This document shows positions 8,101 through 17,620 of a stretch of 64,000 bases of DNA, one piece after another. A program made the translations under genes and the position numbers. The notes beneath the pieces are model-generated. The model made no database searches. It was not told where the DNA came from and saw nothing but the letters and a program-made list of their open reading frames with translations. This stretch comes from Macrococcus capreoli (lineage in GTDB: Bacteria > Bacillota > Bacilli > Staphylococcales > Staphylococcaceae). The first letter of the stretch is position 1. Every line of letters begins with the position of its first letter. The DNA is taken from assembly GCF_025628935.1 (NCBI RefSeq), contig NZ_JAOTIS010000003.1:117880-181879 (forward strand). Reading direction: 5' to 3'.

Positions 8101-9426
8101 TTATTTCTTATGCATCACTTGCGTTGCTAATGTGCCATCTTTTAATTCAATTTCAACTTCATCACCAATATCAACCTGATCGATTGAATGGATAATCGAA
8201 TCGTTATGACGAGTAATACTATATCCTCTTAACAACGTTTCCGTTGGACTTAAACTACTGAGTAAAGCAAGACGCGATTGAAAAGATGACTGTTTCATTG
8301 ACATCAAATATTTTATTGATCGATTCAATTGTTCTTGTTGATGTTGTACATGACGTTGCTGTTGATGTACAAGATCTCGTAGCACTTTTGGTGATAATTT
8401 CTGTTCAATCGATTGCACATTATGTTGATGACTTTGCATTACAGCATTCACTTTATATTTCATTTGTTGCTGTAATTCATCAATACGTTGCACTTTTTGT
8501 TCAATGAGCATATATGGATTTTTAAATAAATAATAGTGCTCAAGTTGTGTAAGCTGTTGTGTTTTACTACGATAAATCGTATTTATTTTATGATCCATAA
8601 ATGCACGTGCTTTCGTAATTTGTTCAAATAATGATTTCATGTCCGGTGTAACAATCACTGCAGCACCAGTCGGTGTAGGTGCTCTAAAATCTGCGACAAA
8701 ATCCGCTAATGTCGTATCAGTTTCATGTCCGACTGCTGAAATGATCGGTGTATTTGCGTTGTAAATCGCTTCTACGACGACTGACTCATTAAATGCCCAT
8801 AAATCTTCTATTGATCCTCCACCACGGCCAACAATCATCACATCTGCATTGATAGAATCGGCATATTGAATATTTTTTATGATATCTTCTTTTGCACCAG
8901 CACCTTGCACTAAAGTGGATATATAAGTCACTTTTGCTAACGGATAACGGTTGTTTAATGTCGTTCTGATATCTTGTATCGCTGCACCAGTACTTGCAGT
9001 GAGGACTGCGATGTGTTTCGGATATTTCGGCAACGGCTTTTTATGTTCTGCATTAAAATACCCTTTATCCTGAAATGCTTTTTTCAGTTGTTCAAACTTC
9101 TCATATAACTGGCCGATACCATCCAGCGACATCGTATTAACATAAAGTTGATAGTTACCTCGTGCTTCGTACGTAGAGATACGACCTGTCACAAGTACGC
9201 TATCACCTTCTTTAGGTGTAAAGTTGAGTTTTGCAGCATCTCTATTAAACATCATGGCCTGAATAACTGCGCCATTATCTTTTAATGCAAAGTAATGATG
9301 ACCACTTGAATGACGTTTGTAATTCGATAACTCACCTTTAATGAATACTTCCTGTAAATACGGATCGCGGTCAAACTTCACTTTAATATATTTACTTAAC
9401 GCACTTACCGATAAATATTTTTCCAT
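8101..9426 (-). CDS. xseA: Exodeoxyribonuclease VII large subunit
   Basis: 441 residues. An N-terminal OB-fold domain (1-110) is followed by the catalytic domain with the conserved TASTGAAIQDI segment, GRGGGSIEDLWAFN near residue 200 and GHETDTTLADFVADFRAPTPTGAA. A long coiled coil (about 270-380) binds XseB. Length is normal. It lies between nusB and xseB; folD, found here in Bacillus, is absent from this spot. Confidence 0.96.
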   Translation of the reverse strand: MEKYLSVSALSKYIKVKFDRDPYLQEVFIKGELSNYKRHSSGHHYFALKDNGAVIQAMMFNRDAAKLNFTPKEGDSVLVTGRISTYEARGNYQLYVNTMSLDGIGQLYEKFEQLKKAFQDKGYFNAEHKKPLPKYPKHIAVLTASTGAAIQDIRTTLNNRYPLAKVTYISTLVQGAGAKEDIIKNIQYADSINADVMIVGRGGGSIEDLWAFNESVVVEAIYNANTPIISAVGHETDTTLADFVADFRAPTPTGAAVIVTPDMKSLFEQITKARAFMDHKINTIYRSKTQQLTQLEHYYLFKNPYMLIEQKVQRIDELQQQMKYKVNAVMQSHQHNVQSIEQKLSPKVLRDLVHQQQRHVQHQQEQLNRSIKYLMSMKQSSFQSRLALLSSLSPTETLLRGYSITRHNDSIIHSIDQVDIGDEVEIELKDGTLATQVMHKK

Positions 9427-9433
9427 AGTATCA

Positions 9434-9826
9434 CTACGCTTTATTTTTTATAATTTCACTTAATATACCATTTATAAATTTATAACTTTCATCATCGCTA
9501 TACGTTTTAGCTAAATTAACCGCTTCATTCACGATGACTTTTTCAGGTGCATCTGTATACAACAATTCATATGTACTGATTCTTAATATAATACGATCAA
9601 TTTTGTTAATACGATCTAACGTCCATTGTTTTAAATGCGGTTTAATTTTTTCATCGATGTCCGTTTCATTTGTTTTCACGCCTTGTACGATTGAAGCACA
9701 GAAGTCATCTTTTAGTGGAGGTTCAACAATAAATGAAGTTGCCTCCTCAATCGTAATATCGTGTTCTTTCGTTTCGAGCTGAAATAAAATTTGTACTGCA
9801 TGTTGTCTTGACTCTGTTCTTGACAT
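9434..9826 (-). CDS. nusB: Transcription antitermination factor NusB
   Basis: A 130-residue all-helical protein that binds boxA RNA with NusE (S10) during rRNA transcription. It has the typical [18 protein letters not shown]-terminus and the C-terminal motifs [23 protein letters not shown]. The ATG at 9826 is chosen for its GGAGAA ribosome binding site. It is in the operon after yqhY. Confidence 0.95.
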   Translation of the reverse strand: MSRTESRQHAVQILFQLETKEHDITIEEATSFIVEPPLKDDFCASIVQGVKTNETDIDEKIKPHLKQWTLDRINKIDRIILRISTYELLYTDAPEKVIVNEAVNLAKTYSDDESYKFINGILSEIIKNKA

Positions 9827-9845
9827 AACGTTCTCCTTCAAAAAT

Positions 9846-9869
9846 TTAGAGGATGCAAGCATCCTCTAA
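9846..9869 (-). terminator. Hairpin between yqhY and nusB
   Basis: A perfect 10-bp stem (TTAGAGGATG with CATCCTCTAA, 4-nt loop) directly follows the yqhY stop on the minus strand. The following T tract is short and runs into the nusB ribosome binding site, so it is probably a partial terminator or processing site that lowers downstream expression. Confidence 0.5.
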
Positions 9870-10217
9870 TTAATTTTCTTTAAATTTTACATTTACAATA
9901 TGAATATTAATTTGTTTCGGGCTTAATGCTGTCATATTACCTAATGCATTTTTTATTGACTGTTGCACTTGTGTTGCTGTTTTTGCAATCTTTGTACCGT
10001 AATCGAAAGCGCAATAAGCATCAATGATGATTTCATCTTCTTTCACATCTACATTGACACCTTTTTGGTTTTTAACGCCTAGTTTATCGAGAGATTTGTT
10101 CTTTTGAACAAGTGATACACCTTTGACTTCAGATACAGCAATTGAAGCAATCACCTCTATTACGCTCGGTGCTATTTCAACTGTACCTAAATTACCTTTT
10201 TTATTTGTTTCAATCAT
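9870..10217 (-). CDS. yqhY: Asp23/Gls24 family protein YqhY
   Basis: A 115-residue protein of the Asp23 (DUF322) family, with the core pattern GTVEIAPSVIEVIASIAVSEVKGV and a conserved DAYCAFDYG block. It has no signal peptide or membrane helix. YqhY is tightly linked to accBC in Firmicutes, and B. subtilis work implicates it in keeping acetyl-CoA carboxylase activity in check; the mechanism is unclear. Here a terminator separates it from accC, so it heads the nusB-xseAB-ispA unit. GGGAGG precedes the ATG. Confidence 0.88.
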   Translation of the reverse strand: MIETNKKGNLGTVEIAPSVIEVIASIAVSEVKGVSLVQKNKSLDKLGVKNQKGVNVDVKEDEIIIDAYCAFDYGTKIAKTATQVQQSIKNALGNMTALSPKQINIHIVNVKFKEN

Positions 10218-10283
10218 TGATATATGCCTCCCATCTCATATTAATACTATAACATGTTTTAAGTATAATATTAAATGCAAAAT

Positions 10284-10307
10284 AAAAAAACGCATAAGCG
10301 TTTTTTT
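10284..10307. terminator. Terminator after accC
   Basis: A perfect inverted repeat of 10 bp (A-tract plus CGC, loop ATAA, then GCG plus T-tract) overlaps the accC stop. It is symmetric but used for the minus-strand accBC transcript. Confidence 0.85.
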
Positions 10308-11652
10308 ATGAAAGTATTTCATTTTGTTCTAAAAATTTCGTACTGTAATCATTAGATTTAAATACCGGATGCTCCATCAGTGCAATATGAAAAGGAATAG
10401 TCGTATCTACACCACTCACTACAAATTCATCTAATGCACGTTTGGCACATTCGATTGCTTCTTCACGTGTCGGCTGATGGACAATCAGTTTCGCAACCAT
10501 TGAATCATAAAATGGCGGAATTTTATAATTTGTATAACATGCGGAATCAATACGAACGCCATATCCACCTGGCACTACATATTGCGTGATTAATCCTGGT
10601 GATGGCATAAAGTTCTTATAAGGGTTTTCTGCATTAATACGTAGTTCAATCGCATGCCCTGTTAATGTAATGTCTTCCTGACTCAACGTTAAAGGTTCAC
10701 CGGAAGCAATCTTAATTTGCCATTTCACTAAATCGATACCTGTTACCATTTCAGTGACAGGATGCTCAACTTGAATGCGTGTATTCATCTCCATAAAGTA
10801 ATAATCATTGGTTGATAAATCATAAATAAACTCCACGGTCCCGGCTCCTTCATATTGCACCGCTTCTGCAGCACGAACTGCTGCTTGTCCCATCGATTGA
10901 CGTGTCGCTTCATCAAGTACAGGTGAAGGTGACTCTTCTACTAATTTCTGCATACGACGTTGAATTGTACAATCACGTTCACCAAGATGAATCACTTTAC
11001 CATATTGATCTGCAAGCACTTGAATTTCGACATGACGAAATTCTTCAATAAATTTTTCTAAATATAAGCCGGGATTACCAAAAGCTGTTGCCGCTTCTTG
11101 TTCTGTCATTAAATAACCTTTGCGCAGTTCCTCGTCGTTACGTGCAACGCGAATCCCTTTTCCACCGCCTCCAGCCGTCGCTTTAATAATGACTGGATAT
11201 CCCATCTGATTTGCCAGTAGTAATGCATGTTCAACATTCTCTAATAAACCGTTACTACCTGGAACAACCGGGACTTGCGCGTCTATCATGACTTGTTTTG
11301 CAACATCTTTAATGCCCATTTTAGCAATTGAGTAATGACTCGGCCCGATAAATTTAATTTGACACGCTTCACACATCTCAGCAAAGTTTGCATTTTCCGC
11401 TAGAAAGCCATAACCAGGATGAATGCCATCACAACCTGTTGAACTGGCTATCATTAAGATGTTCGGTATATTTAAATAAGAATCTTTAGATTGTTTAGGG
11501 CCTATACAATACGCCTCATCCGCAATTTGTGTATGTAAGGCATCACGGTCTGCCTCCGAATAAATTGCGACAGATTGAATGTTCAGTTCTTTTAATGCAC
11601 GTATTATACGCACTGCTATTTCGCCACGATTGGCAACTAAAACTTTCTTCAT
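10306..11652 (-). CDS. accC: Acetyl-CoA carboxylase, biotin carboxylase subunit
   Basis: A 448-residue ATP-grasp enzyme that carboxylates biotin on AccB, the first half of malonyl-CoA formation. It shows the N-terminal VANRGEIAVRIIRA, the glycine-rich ATP loop GGGGKGIR near residue 163, the EMNTRIQVEHPVTE catalytic block near 290 and the biotin carboxylase C-terminal domain. Length is exactly usual. It starts 1 bp after the accB stop. Confidence 0.97.
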   Translation of the reverse strand: MKKVLVANRGEIAVRIIRALKELNIQSVAIYSEADRDALHTQIADEAYCIGPKQSKDSYLNIPNILMIASSTGCDGIHPGYGFLAENANFAEMCEACQIKFIGPSHYSIAKMGIKDVAKQVMIDAQVPVVPGSNGLLENVEHALLLANQMGYPVIIKATAGGGGKGIRVARNDEELRKGYLMTEQEAATAFGNPGLYLEKFIEEFRHVEIQVLADQYGKVIHLGERDCTIQRRMQKLVEESPSPVLDEATRQSMGQAAVRAAEAVQYEGAGTVEFIYDLSTNDYYFMEMNTRIQVEHPVTEMVTGIDLVKWQIKIASGEPLTLSQEDITLTGHAIELRINAENPYKNFMPSPGLITQYVVPGGYGVRIDSACYTNYKIPPFYDSMVAKLIVHQPTREEAIECAKRALDEFVVSGVDTTIPFHIALMEHPVFKSNDYSTKFLEQNEILS

Positions 11653-11653
11653 G

Positions 11654-12112
11654 TTATTTCACCTTAAATAAAGGCTGTCCGTATTCAACCATTTGTCCAT
11701 CTTCAACGAGAATTTCAATAATTTCACCGGAAATTTCAGCTTGAATTTCATTAAATAGTTTCATCGCTTCTAATATACATACCGTGCTGTCCGGCGTAAC
11801 TTGATCACCAACGACCACATAAGGTGCACTTTCAGGTGATGGAGATTTATAAAATGTACCCACCATTGGTGCATTGATTGTCTTACTTGTTTCATTTACT
11901 GTTTCAGCAGCTGATTGTTGCTGTAGTTGAACGGGTTGAGCTACTTGCTGAGGCGCTGCAGGAACTTCGTACACTGCCTGCATCGGTGCATGCACAATTT
12001 CTTTTTCTTTTTTTATGACAATTTTATAATCTTCTTGTTCTAAATTTAATTCCGTTAATGTATGCGATGCGTCGATTAAATCAACGAGTTTTTTTATATC
12101 TTCAAATTTCAT
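11654..12112 (-). CDS. accB: Biotin carboxyl carrier protein of acetyl-CoA carboxylase
   Basis: 152 residues. An N-terminal segment is followed by a proline/alanine/glutamine-rich linker (about 55-85) and a C-terminal biotinyl domain with the biotinylation motif EAMKL near residue 116. The start at 12112 follows AAGGGG; the open frame extends 7 codons upstream without a better site. It is the first gene of accBC; its promoter carries two operator-like palindromes. Confidence 0.95.
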   Translation of the reverse strand: MKFEDIKKLVDLIDASHTLTELNLEQEDYKIVIKKEKEIVHAPMQAVYEVPAAPQQVAQPVQLQQQSAAETVNETSKTINAPMVGTFYKSPSPESAPYVVVGDQVTPDSTVCILEAMKLFNEIQAEISGEIIEILVEDGQMVEYGQPLFKVK

Positions 12113-12137
12113 AATAAACCCCTTTTTATACATGATT

Positions 12138-12154
12138 TTAAGACTAGTTACTAA
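12138..12154 (-). promoter_or_regulatory. FapR-operator-like site at accB
   Basis: The minus strand reads TTAGTAACTAGTCTTAA, a quasi-palindrome that resembles the FapR operator of Bacillus and Staphylococcus fatty-acid genes as I recall it (TTAGTA, then about five bases, then a TAA end). It overlaps the predicted transcription start of accBC, a repressing position. FapR releases DNA when malonyl-CoA is present, so feedback on accBC would make sense; this is inference. Confidence 0.5.
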
Positions 12155-12157
12155 TTT

Positions 12158-12186
12158 ATTTTATCTTAGTGGTCAGACCAATTCAA
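12158..12186 (-). promoter_or_regulatory. accBC promoter with palindrome in spacer
   Basis: TTGAAT (12186-12181), a 17-bp spacer and TAAAAT (12163-12158) form a good vegetative promoter. The spacer carries the palindrome TGGTCAGACCA (plus strand 12170-12180), which has the form of a GntR/FadR-type operator. A repressor there would compete directly with RNA polymerase. Confidence 0.6.
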
Positions 12187-12199
12187 GTAAAAAATAAAA

Positions 12200-12220
12200 G
12201 ACATGCAAAATGTGCATGCC
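12200..12220 (-). terminator. Terminator after efp
   Basis: An 8-bp stem with one G-T pair (GGCATGCA with TGCATGTC on the minus strand) is followed by a T-rich run. It ends the pepQ-efp transcript just upstream of the accBC promoter. Confidence 0.7.
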
Positions 12221-12229
12221 TCATACTTA

Positions 12230-12787
12230 TTATCCGCGTGAAACGTAAGATCCGTCTGTTGTATTAATAATCAATAAGTCACCTTGGTTAACGAATAAAG
12301 GCACGTTTAAAGTGTAACCTGTTTCAACCGTTGCTTGTTTCGTTGCACCTTGTGCAGTATCCCCTTTAATACCTGGTTCAGTTTCAGTCACTTCTAATGT
12401 AACAGTGTTTGGTAATTCAACACCTAACGTTTCACCTTCATACATTTGAATGTGAACTTCCATGTTTTCTTTTAAGAATTTTAATTCGTATTCAATTGTG
12501 CTTTCTGGTAATTCTAATTGTTCATAAGTCTCATTATCCATGAATACGTGTTGATCACCTGAAGCATATAAATATTGCATACGTTTGTTATCGATTTGTG
12601 CTTTCCCTACTTTTTCGCCTGCACGGAAAGTTTTCTCTTGAATCGCACCTGTACGTAAATTACGTAATTTAGAACGTACGAATGCAGCACCTTTACCTGG
12701 TTTCACGTGTTGGAATTCAATAACTCTCCAAATACCGTTATCTACTTCAATTGTTAATCCTGTCTTAAAATCATTTACTGAAATCAT
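12230..12787 (-). CDS. efp: Elongation factor P
   Basis: A 185-residue three-domain protein (KOW-like, OB, S1-like) that relieves ribosome stalling at polyproline. The tip loop of domain I reads [12 protein letters not shown], with a lysine at the modification position (about residue 32). The C-terminus ends with the family pattern [10 protein letters not shown]. It follows pepQ by 24 bp, the usual Firmicutes pairing. Confidence 0.97.
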   Translation of the reverse strand: MISVNDFKTGLTIEVDNGIWRVIEFQHVKPGKGAAFVRSKLRNLRTGAIQEKTFRAGEKVGKAQIDNKRMQYLYASGDQHVFMDNETYEQLELPESTIEYELKFLKENMEVHIQMYEGETLGVELPNTVTLEVTETEPGIKGDTAQGATKQATVETGYTLNVPLFVNQGDLLIINTTDGSYVSRG

Positions 12788-12811
12788 TAAATTTCCTCCT
12801 AATTAGCTCTC

Positions 12812-13867
12812 TTATAAAATAATAAGGTCTTTTGTTGAATGTGTAAAGCGCTTTAGACCATTTTTCGTAACTAATACATCATCTTCAATACGTACGCCGC
12901 CTAAACCTTCAACATATATGCCCGGTTCTAAAGTGACACACATATTTTCTTCTAACGTATGCGGCGATTTCATCGAAAGCATTGGTCCTTCATGCACTTC
13001 CATTCCAATACCATGCCCCAGTGAATGGCCAAACTGTTCACCGTAGCCATATGATGCAATTACGTCACGCGCAATTTTATCTGCTTCAACGCCTGTCATG
13101 CCCATTTTCACTTCATTGAGTGCTTTCATTTGCGCTTCAAGCACGATGTTATATATTTTCACCATTTCTTCGCTCGGTTCACCGACAGCAATTGTACGTG
13201 TAATATCTGAAATGTATCCATTGTAAATTGCTCCGTAATCAAAGGTAATCATTTCACCGGACTGGATAACTTTATCACTTGCAACGCCATGCGGCAATGC
13301 GCCACGTACACCACTTGCAACAATCGTATCAAATGATGATCCTGTTGCACCTAATTCACGCATTTTCATCTCCATCATATGATTGAGTTGCATTTCAGTC
13401 ATTCCTGGTTTAGTTATTTCTAAAATATAATCAAACGTTGCATCAGCAATATCTGCTGCTTTCTGAATAATCTCTAATTCATGCGGTTCTTTTATCATAC
13501 GAATACGTTCAATCTCACCTGCGATGTTCACTAATTCATACTGCTCGCTTGATAAAACTTGATGATCCTGATATGTAATTAAATCGCCTTCGAAACCTAC
13601 TGTTTTGAAACCAGATGATTCAAGTAACTGTTTCATATCAAGCAGTAACGAATGTTGTTGCTTCACTATGTTGAAATCAGAAGCTTGTTTTGTCGCCTGT
13701 TCAATATATCTAAAGTCGGTTAATAACACCTTTTGATTTTTCGCAATCATCAATGCGCCACTCGTTCCAGTAAATCCCGATAAATAACGTCGATTGTACG
13801 GAGATAAAATGATAATCGCATCTAACCCTTTATCAAATAATAATTGATTCACTTTCTCAAATTTCAT
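12812..13867 (-). CDS. pepQ: M24-family Xaa-Pro peptidase (YqhT/PepQ-like)
   Basis: 351 residues. An N-terminal creatinase-like domain (1-125) precedes the pita-bread catalytic domain. Metal ligands are visible as DYGAIYNGYISDITRT, HSLGHGIG, LEPGIY and a final GVRIEDD. It is predicted to cleave X-Pro dipeptides in the cytosol. It is paired with efp, perhaps because both deal with proline-containing products. A TATAAT lies at 13910-13915 on the minus strand upstream. Confidence 0.9.
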   Translation of the reverse strand: MKFEKVNQLLFDKGLDAIIILSPYNRRYLSGFTGTSGALMIAKNQKVLLTDFRYIEQATKQASDFNIVKQQHSLLLDMKQLLESSGFKTVGFEGDLITYQDHQVLSSEQYELVNIAGEIERIRMIKEPHELEIIQKAADIADATFDYILEITKPGMTEMQLNHMMEMKMRELGATGSSFDTIVASGVRGALPHGVASDKVIQSGEMITFDYGAIYNGYISDITRTIAVGEPSEEMVKIYNIVLEAQMKALNEVKMGMTGVEADKIARDVIASYGYGEQFGHSLGHGIGMEVHEGPMLSMKSPHTLEENMCVTLEPGIYVEGLGGVRIEDDVLVTKNGLKRFTHSTKDLIIL

Positions 13868-13959
13868 AATTCATTCAACTCTCTCTCTTTTATCATTTTT
13901 AAGCTAATAATTATATGTTACCATAGTTGTAGAAAATATTTGAATTGAGGCGTGCTATA

Positions 13960-14547
13960 ATGAAAAAATTAATTTTACTTTTATCGACTGGGATCTTATT
14001 AACTGCATGTGGTCCATCAGAAACTGAACAATTAACACAAGAAAAAAGTGATTTAAAAAAGGAAATAAAAAACTTATCAAATCAATTAGATAATGAAAAA
14101 ACAAAAAATGTTTCAAAAAATAATACTTTAACGAGCCTCGAAGGCGATCTAAAACATACAACTGGTGATAAAATGATTACGAGTGATGAATATACACAGC
14201 ACTTTAAAAGTTATGTGAGCGATATTGGTATTGCATTTCAAAGTTATGCTGACATTGAAAATAAATTAGTAGATTTTAATAATCAAGAAGTCGGCAGCAA
14301 ATTAAGTGATGTTAAACAACGCATTAAAGATGCTGTACACACGTATGATGCGCATTTTAAGAAAGCTAGTCCACCTATTGCATTTGAACCGATTCACAAG
14401 CAAATTGAATCCGCTAATAAAATGAGTCAGGATGCAATAGAAAAGATTGAGTCAGGCTATGACAAAAAAGATGAAAAGCTCGTTAAAGAAGGACAAGCGT
14501 CGATGCAGCAAGCCATCGATCAATTGAAAACTTTAAATACGCAATAA
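13960..14547 (+). CDS. Putative cell-wall-binding lipoprotein (YkyA-like)
   Basis: 195 residues. The signal peptide ends in a lipobox (LLTAC, Cys at about 18), so it should be lipidated and anchored outside the membrane. An N-terminal coiled coil rich in Lys/Glu (about 25-65) is followed by a helical domain. It resembles the YkyA family of putative cell-wall-binding lipoproteins, whose function is unproven. The ATG at 13960 has GAGG nine bases upstream. It is a single gene divergent from pepQ with its own terminator. Confidence 0.75.
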   Translation: MKKLILLLSTGILLTACGPSETEQLTQEKSDLKKEIKNLSNQLDNEKTKNVSKNNTLTSLEGDLKHTTGDKMITSDEYTQHFKSYVSDIGIAFQSYADIENKLVDFNNQEVGSKLSDVKQRIKDAVHTYDAHFKKASPPIAFEPIHKQIESANKMSQDAIEKIESGYDKKDEKLVKEGQASMQQAIDQLKTLNTQ

Positions 14548-14575
14548 ACTAATACACGATAGAAATCAATAAATT

Positions 14576-14614
14576 ATTGCCCCTCTGCACATAGCACATG
14601 TACAGAGGGGCAAT
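14576..14614. terminator. Bidirectional terminator
   Basis: A perfect 12-bp GC-rich stem (14576-14587 with 14603-14614) lies between the convergent lipoprotein gene and lipM. The T runs are short on both sides, but the stem is strong. Confidence 0.7.
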
Positions 14615-14621
14615 TAATTCG

Positions 14622-15464
14622 TTATTTACGATACGTCCAGTCATCACTTTTATATTTCTCAATTAACTTTTCTGTCTCTTCTATTAAAGCTTTGTTCACT
14701 TCATATGGAATAAGTTTTATATTTAATCCTTTTTCAAATCCTTTGTAGAAAGCTGCTTCCATCATTTCAATCGTTATTTCTTTATCAGTTAAATCCTGAA
14801 TACTTACAGCTTTTGAATAAAAAGCTTGTTTCATTTTTTCTTTTAAACGTGGGTTACCATAAATAAATAAATCAAAGAGCGCATCGACATCAATCGACTG
14901 TAAAATAGAGCCGTGTTGTAAAATAACGCCTTTTTGTCTCGTTTGTGCACTTCCGGCTATTTTACGTCCTTCTACTACTAGTTCGTACCAGCTTGGTGCA
15001 TCGAAACAAACTGAACTTCTAGGATCTTTTAGTTTCGCACGTTGTTCTTCTGTTTTTGGAATTGCAAAATATGCATCAAATCCAAGTGCTTTAAATCCTT
15101 CTAACAACCCTTCCGAAATGACACGGTAAGCTTCAGTAACTGTTTGCGGCATTGCTGGATGTGATTCCGGTACAATGACACTATATGTTAATTCTTTGTC
15201 ATGTAATACACCTCGACCACCTGTTGCACGTCGAACTAAACCATATCCTTCTGCCTTTACTTTTTCGATATCAATTTCTTTCTTTAGCTTTTGGAAATAA
15301 CCAATAGAAAGCGTCGCTGGGTTCCAGCCATAAAATCGAATAACAGGCGGTAACTGCCCTTCAGCAACGAAATTCAGCAATGCTTCATCCATCGCCATAT
15401 TAAAATAAGGGTCATTTTGTTTCGTATTAATAAATAACCATTCTTCTTGATTTACTTTATCCAT
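14622..15464 (-). CDS. lipM: Octanoyltransferase LipM
   Basis: A 280-residue protein of the BPL/LplA fold. It has [12 protein letters not shown] (residues 70-81), the lysine-containing [13 protein letters not shown] block and the [11 protein letters not shown] motif whose cysteine is the acyl-intermediate nucleophile of LipM. LipM transfers octanoate from acyl carrier protein to GcvH, from which lipoyl groups reach the dehydrogenase E2 subunits. The start at 15464 follows GGAG at 8 bp; a GTG three codons upstream is less likely. It lies near gcvT-PA-PB, whose carrier GcvH it modifies. Confidence 0.9.
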   Translation of the reverse strand: MDKVNQEEWLFINTKQNDPYFNMAMDEALLNFVAEGQLPPVIRFYGWNPATLSIGYFQKLKKEIDIEKVKAEGYGLVRRATGGRGVLHDKELTYSVIVPESHPAMPQTVTEAYRVISEGLLEGFKALGFDAYFAIPKTEEQRAKLKDPRSSVCFDAPSWYELVVEGRKIAGSAQTRQKGVILQHGSILQSIDVDALFDLFIYGNPRLKEKMKQAFYSKAVSIQDLTDKEITIEMMEAAFYKGFEKGLNIKLIPYEVNKALIEETEKLIEKYKSDDWTYRK

Positions 15465-15510
15465 ATTTAACACTCCATTAATATAAATTCAAAATAAAAT
15501 AAAATTAACT

Positions 15511-15539
15511 TTGAAATCATAACATATTATTACTATAAT
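15511..15539 (+). promoter_or_regulatory. yqhL promoter
   Basis: TTGAAA (15511-15516), a 17-bp spacer and TATAAT (15534-15539), close to consensus, lie 31 bp upstream of the yqhL ATG with AAAGGAGG between. Confidence 0.75.
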
Positions 15540-15570
15540 AAATCTATGATTACAAAAGGAGGACTCTAAA

Positions 15571-15954
15571 ATGACAACCTGGATTATATTAGGCATTATA
15601 TTACTTGCCTTGATTGTCTATATTTTCATCAATTTCTCTATCAATCGTAAAGCTGTTACAGAATTAAGTCAAGATGACTTTAAAAGTGGCTTAAGAAAAG
15701 CACAAGTAATTGATTTACGTGAGAAAGCAGATTATGATTACGGACATATCAACGGAGCTAGAAATATTCCAATGACCGTATTTCGTTCTAGAATGTTAGG
15801 ACTACGTAAAGATCAACCGATTTATTTTGTTGATGCAAATGGCATCTCAAGTTATCGTGCAGCACGTATGTTAAAGAAACATGGTTATTCTGATATGTAC
15901 ATGTTAAAAAACGGTTATAAAGACTGGACATATGATTTAAAAACGAAAAAATAA
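15571..15954 (+). CDS. yqhL: Membrane-anchored rhodanese-like protein YqhL, no active-site Cys
   Basis: 127 residues. One N-terminal transmembrane helix (3-22) precedes a rhodanese domain with VIDLREKADYDYGHINGARNIP. At the active-site loop, where rhodaneses have Cys-xxxx-R, the sequence reads VDANGISSYRAA, and the protein contains no cysteine at all. It is therefore unlikely to transfer sulfur and may be a sulfur- or ligand-binding or scaffolding domain facing the cytoplasm. It is monocistronic between lipM and the gcv operon, as in other Bacillales. Confidence 0.85.
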   Translation: MTTWIILGIILLALIVYIFINFSINRKAVTELSQDDFKSGLRKAQVIDLREKADYDYGHINGARNIPMTVFRSRMLGLRKDQPIYFVDANGISSYRAARMLKKHGYSDMYMLKNGYKDWTYDLKTKK

Positions 15955-15972
15955 GAAGATATGAAGACAACC

Positions 15973-16006
15973 AAAAGGCATCGGATGAATTTATCCGATG
16001 CCTTTT
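15973..16006 (+). terminator. Terminator of yqhL
   Basis: A perfect 14-bp stem (AAAAGGCATCGGAT with its complement) ends in four T residues. Confidence 0.85.
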
Positions 16007-16098
16007 AGTTGTCTATATTTAATATAATAAATATATCGATTTGAATAATAAATAAAAATCATTATACTTCTAGTTTTTTAATTATATACCATCAAAAA

Positions 16099-16129
16099 TA
16101 AGCAGGACATATTTTTGATGTCCTGCTTA
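16099..16129 (-). terminator. Terminator of the gcv operon
   Basis: A perfect 12-bp stem (16099-16110 with 16118-16129) is followed by TTTTT on the minus strand, 22 bp past the gcvPB stop. The remaining 16007-16098 stretch is AT-rich with no gene visible. Confidence 0.85.
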
Positions 16130-16150
16130 AATTTATTTTAAAATATAGTG

Positions 16151-17620
16151 TTATTTTTCAATTGATCCTGAGTATTTTAATACAGGTTTACGCGCTGCCA
16201 TTGTTTCATCTAGACGACCAATAACAGTATCATGAGGTGCTTCTAACACAATATCTGGATTCTCTTCAGCTTCTTTAGCAATTTGAATCATCGTATCGCA
16301 GAATGCATCTAACGTTTCTTTTGATTCAGTTTCAGTTGGTTCAATCATCATACATTCCTCTACGTTTAACGGGAAGTAGATTGTAGGTGGATGGAAGTTA
16401 AAATCTAACAGACGTTTCGCCATATCTAACGTTCTAACCCCTAATTTCTTCTGTTTAGAACCACTGATTACGAATTCATGTTTACAATGACGATCGTAAG
16501 GTAATACGAAATAGTCTTGTAATCTTCTCATCATGTAGTTCGCATTTAATACTGCCACTTCAGACGCTTCTTTTAAGCCGTCTGGCCCCATTGTACGGAT
16601 ATACGTATATGCACGTAAGTAAATACCGAAGTTACCGTAGAATGGTTTAACACGTCCAATTGATTGTGGACGGTCATAATCAAACTTAAAGCCATCTTCT
16701 GTTTTAATGATATGTGGTTTAGGTAAGAATGGTACTAAATCAGCTTTCACACCTACTGGGCCAGAACCTGGTCCACCACCACCGTGTGGGCCAGTGAATG
16801 TTTTGTGTAAGTTTAAGTGTACAGCGTCAAATCCCATGTCTCCTGGGCGTACTTTACTCATGATTGCGTTTAAGTTCGCACCATCATAGTATAATTTACC
16901 GCCGGCTGCATGCACGATTTCACGGATTTCTAAAATATCTTCTTCGAATAAACCTAACGTATTTGGGTTTGTTAACATAATAGCAGCCGTATCTGGTCCT
17001 ACTACACGTTTTAAGTCTTCGATATCTACTAAACCAAATTCATTTGATTTTACAGTGACAGTTTCAAATCCTGCAACTGTAGCAGATGCCGGGTTTGTAC
17101 CATGCGCTGAGTCCGGTACGATAACTTTCGTACGGTTGTGATCACCATTAGCTTCGTGGAAAGCACGAATCATCATTAATGCAGTCCACTCACCGTGAGC
17201 CCCTGCTGCTGGTTGAAGTGTTACTTCATCCATACCTGTAATTTCTTTTAAATGTTCCTGTAAATCATAAATTACTTCTAATGAACCTTGAATTGTTTTT
17301 TCATCTTGTAAAGGATGCGCTGCTGCAAATCCAGCCATGCGCGCTACTTTTTCGTTGATTTTTGGATTGTATTTCATCGTACAAGAACCAAGTGGATAGA
17401 ACCCAGAATCAACACCATGGTTTTTATTCGATAATTCTGTGTAGTGACGCATTAAGTCTAATTCTGCAACTTCTGGTAACATCGCGCGTTCTTTACGAAT
17501 AAATTTACTATCTAAAATATCTTCAACTTTTTTGTTTTCAACTTCTAATTCAGGTAATGAATAACTGAATCGATTTTCTTTTGAACGTTCAAAAATTAAT
17601 GGAGAGCTTCCTTTAAGCAT
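16151..17620 (-). CDS. gcvPB: Glycine dehydrogenase (decarboxylating) subunit 2
   Basis: 489 residues, the C-terminal half of the P protein of the glycine cleavage system. The PLP-binding lysine lies in [19 protein letters not shown] near residue 270. With GcvPA it decarboxylates glycine and passes methylamine to lipoyl-GcvH. The ATG at 17620 follows AGGTG and overlaps the gcvPA stop; a GTG three codons earlier is a poorer choice. It is the last gene of gcvT-PA-PB. Confidence 0.95.
   Translation of the reverse strand: MLKGSSPLIFERSKENRFSYSLPELEVENKKVEDILDSKFIRKERAMLPEVAELDLMRHYTELSNKNHGVDSGFYPLGSCTMKYNPKINEKVARMAGFAAAHPLQDEKTIQGSLEVIYDLQEHLKEITGMDEVTLQPAAGAHGEWTALMMIRAFHEANGDHNRTKVIVPDSAHGTNPASATVAGFETVTVKSNEFGLVDIEDLKRVVGPDTAAIMLTNPNTLGLFEEDILEIREIVHAAGGKLYYDGANLNAIMSKVRPGDMGFDAVHLNLHKTFTGPHGGGGPGSGPVGVKADLVPFLPKPHIIKTEDGFKFDYDRPQSIGRVKPFYGNFGIYLRAYTYIRTMGPDGLKEASEVAVLNANYMMRRLQDYFVLPYDRHCKHEFVISGSKQKKLGVRTLDMAKRLLDFNFHPPTIYFPLNVEECMMIEPTETESKETLDAFCDTMIQIAKEAEENPDIVLEAPHDTVIGRLDETMAARKPVLKYSGSIEK

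Noticed and set aside
12840..12856. AAAGCGCTTT palindrome resembling cre
   Set aside because: Four mismatches to the 14-base cre consensus and located in the pepQ coding end.
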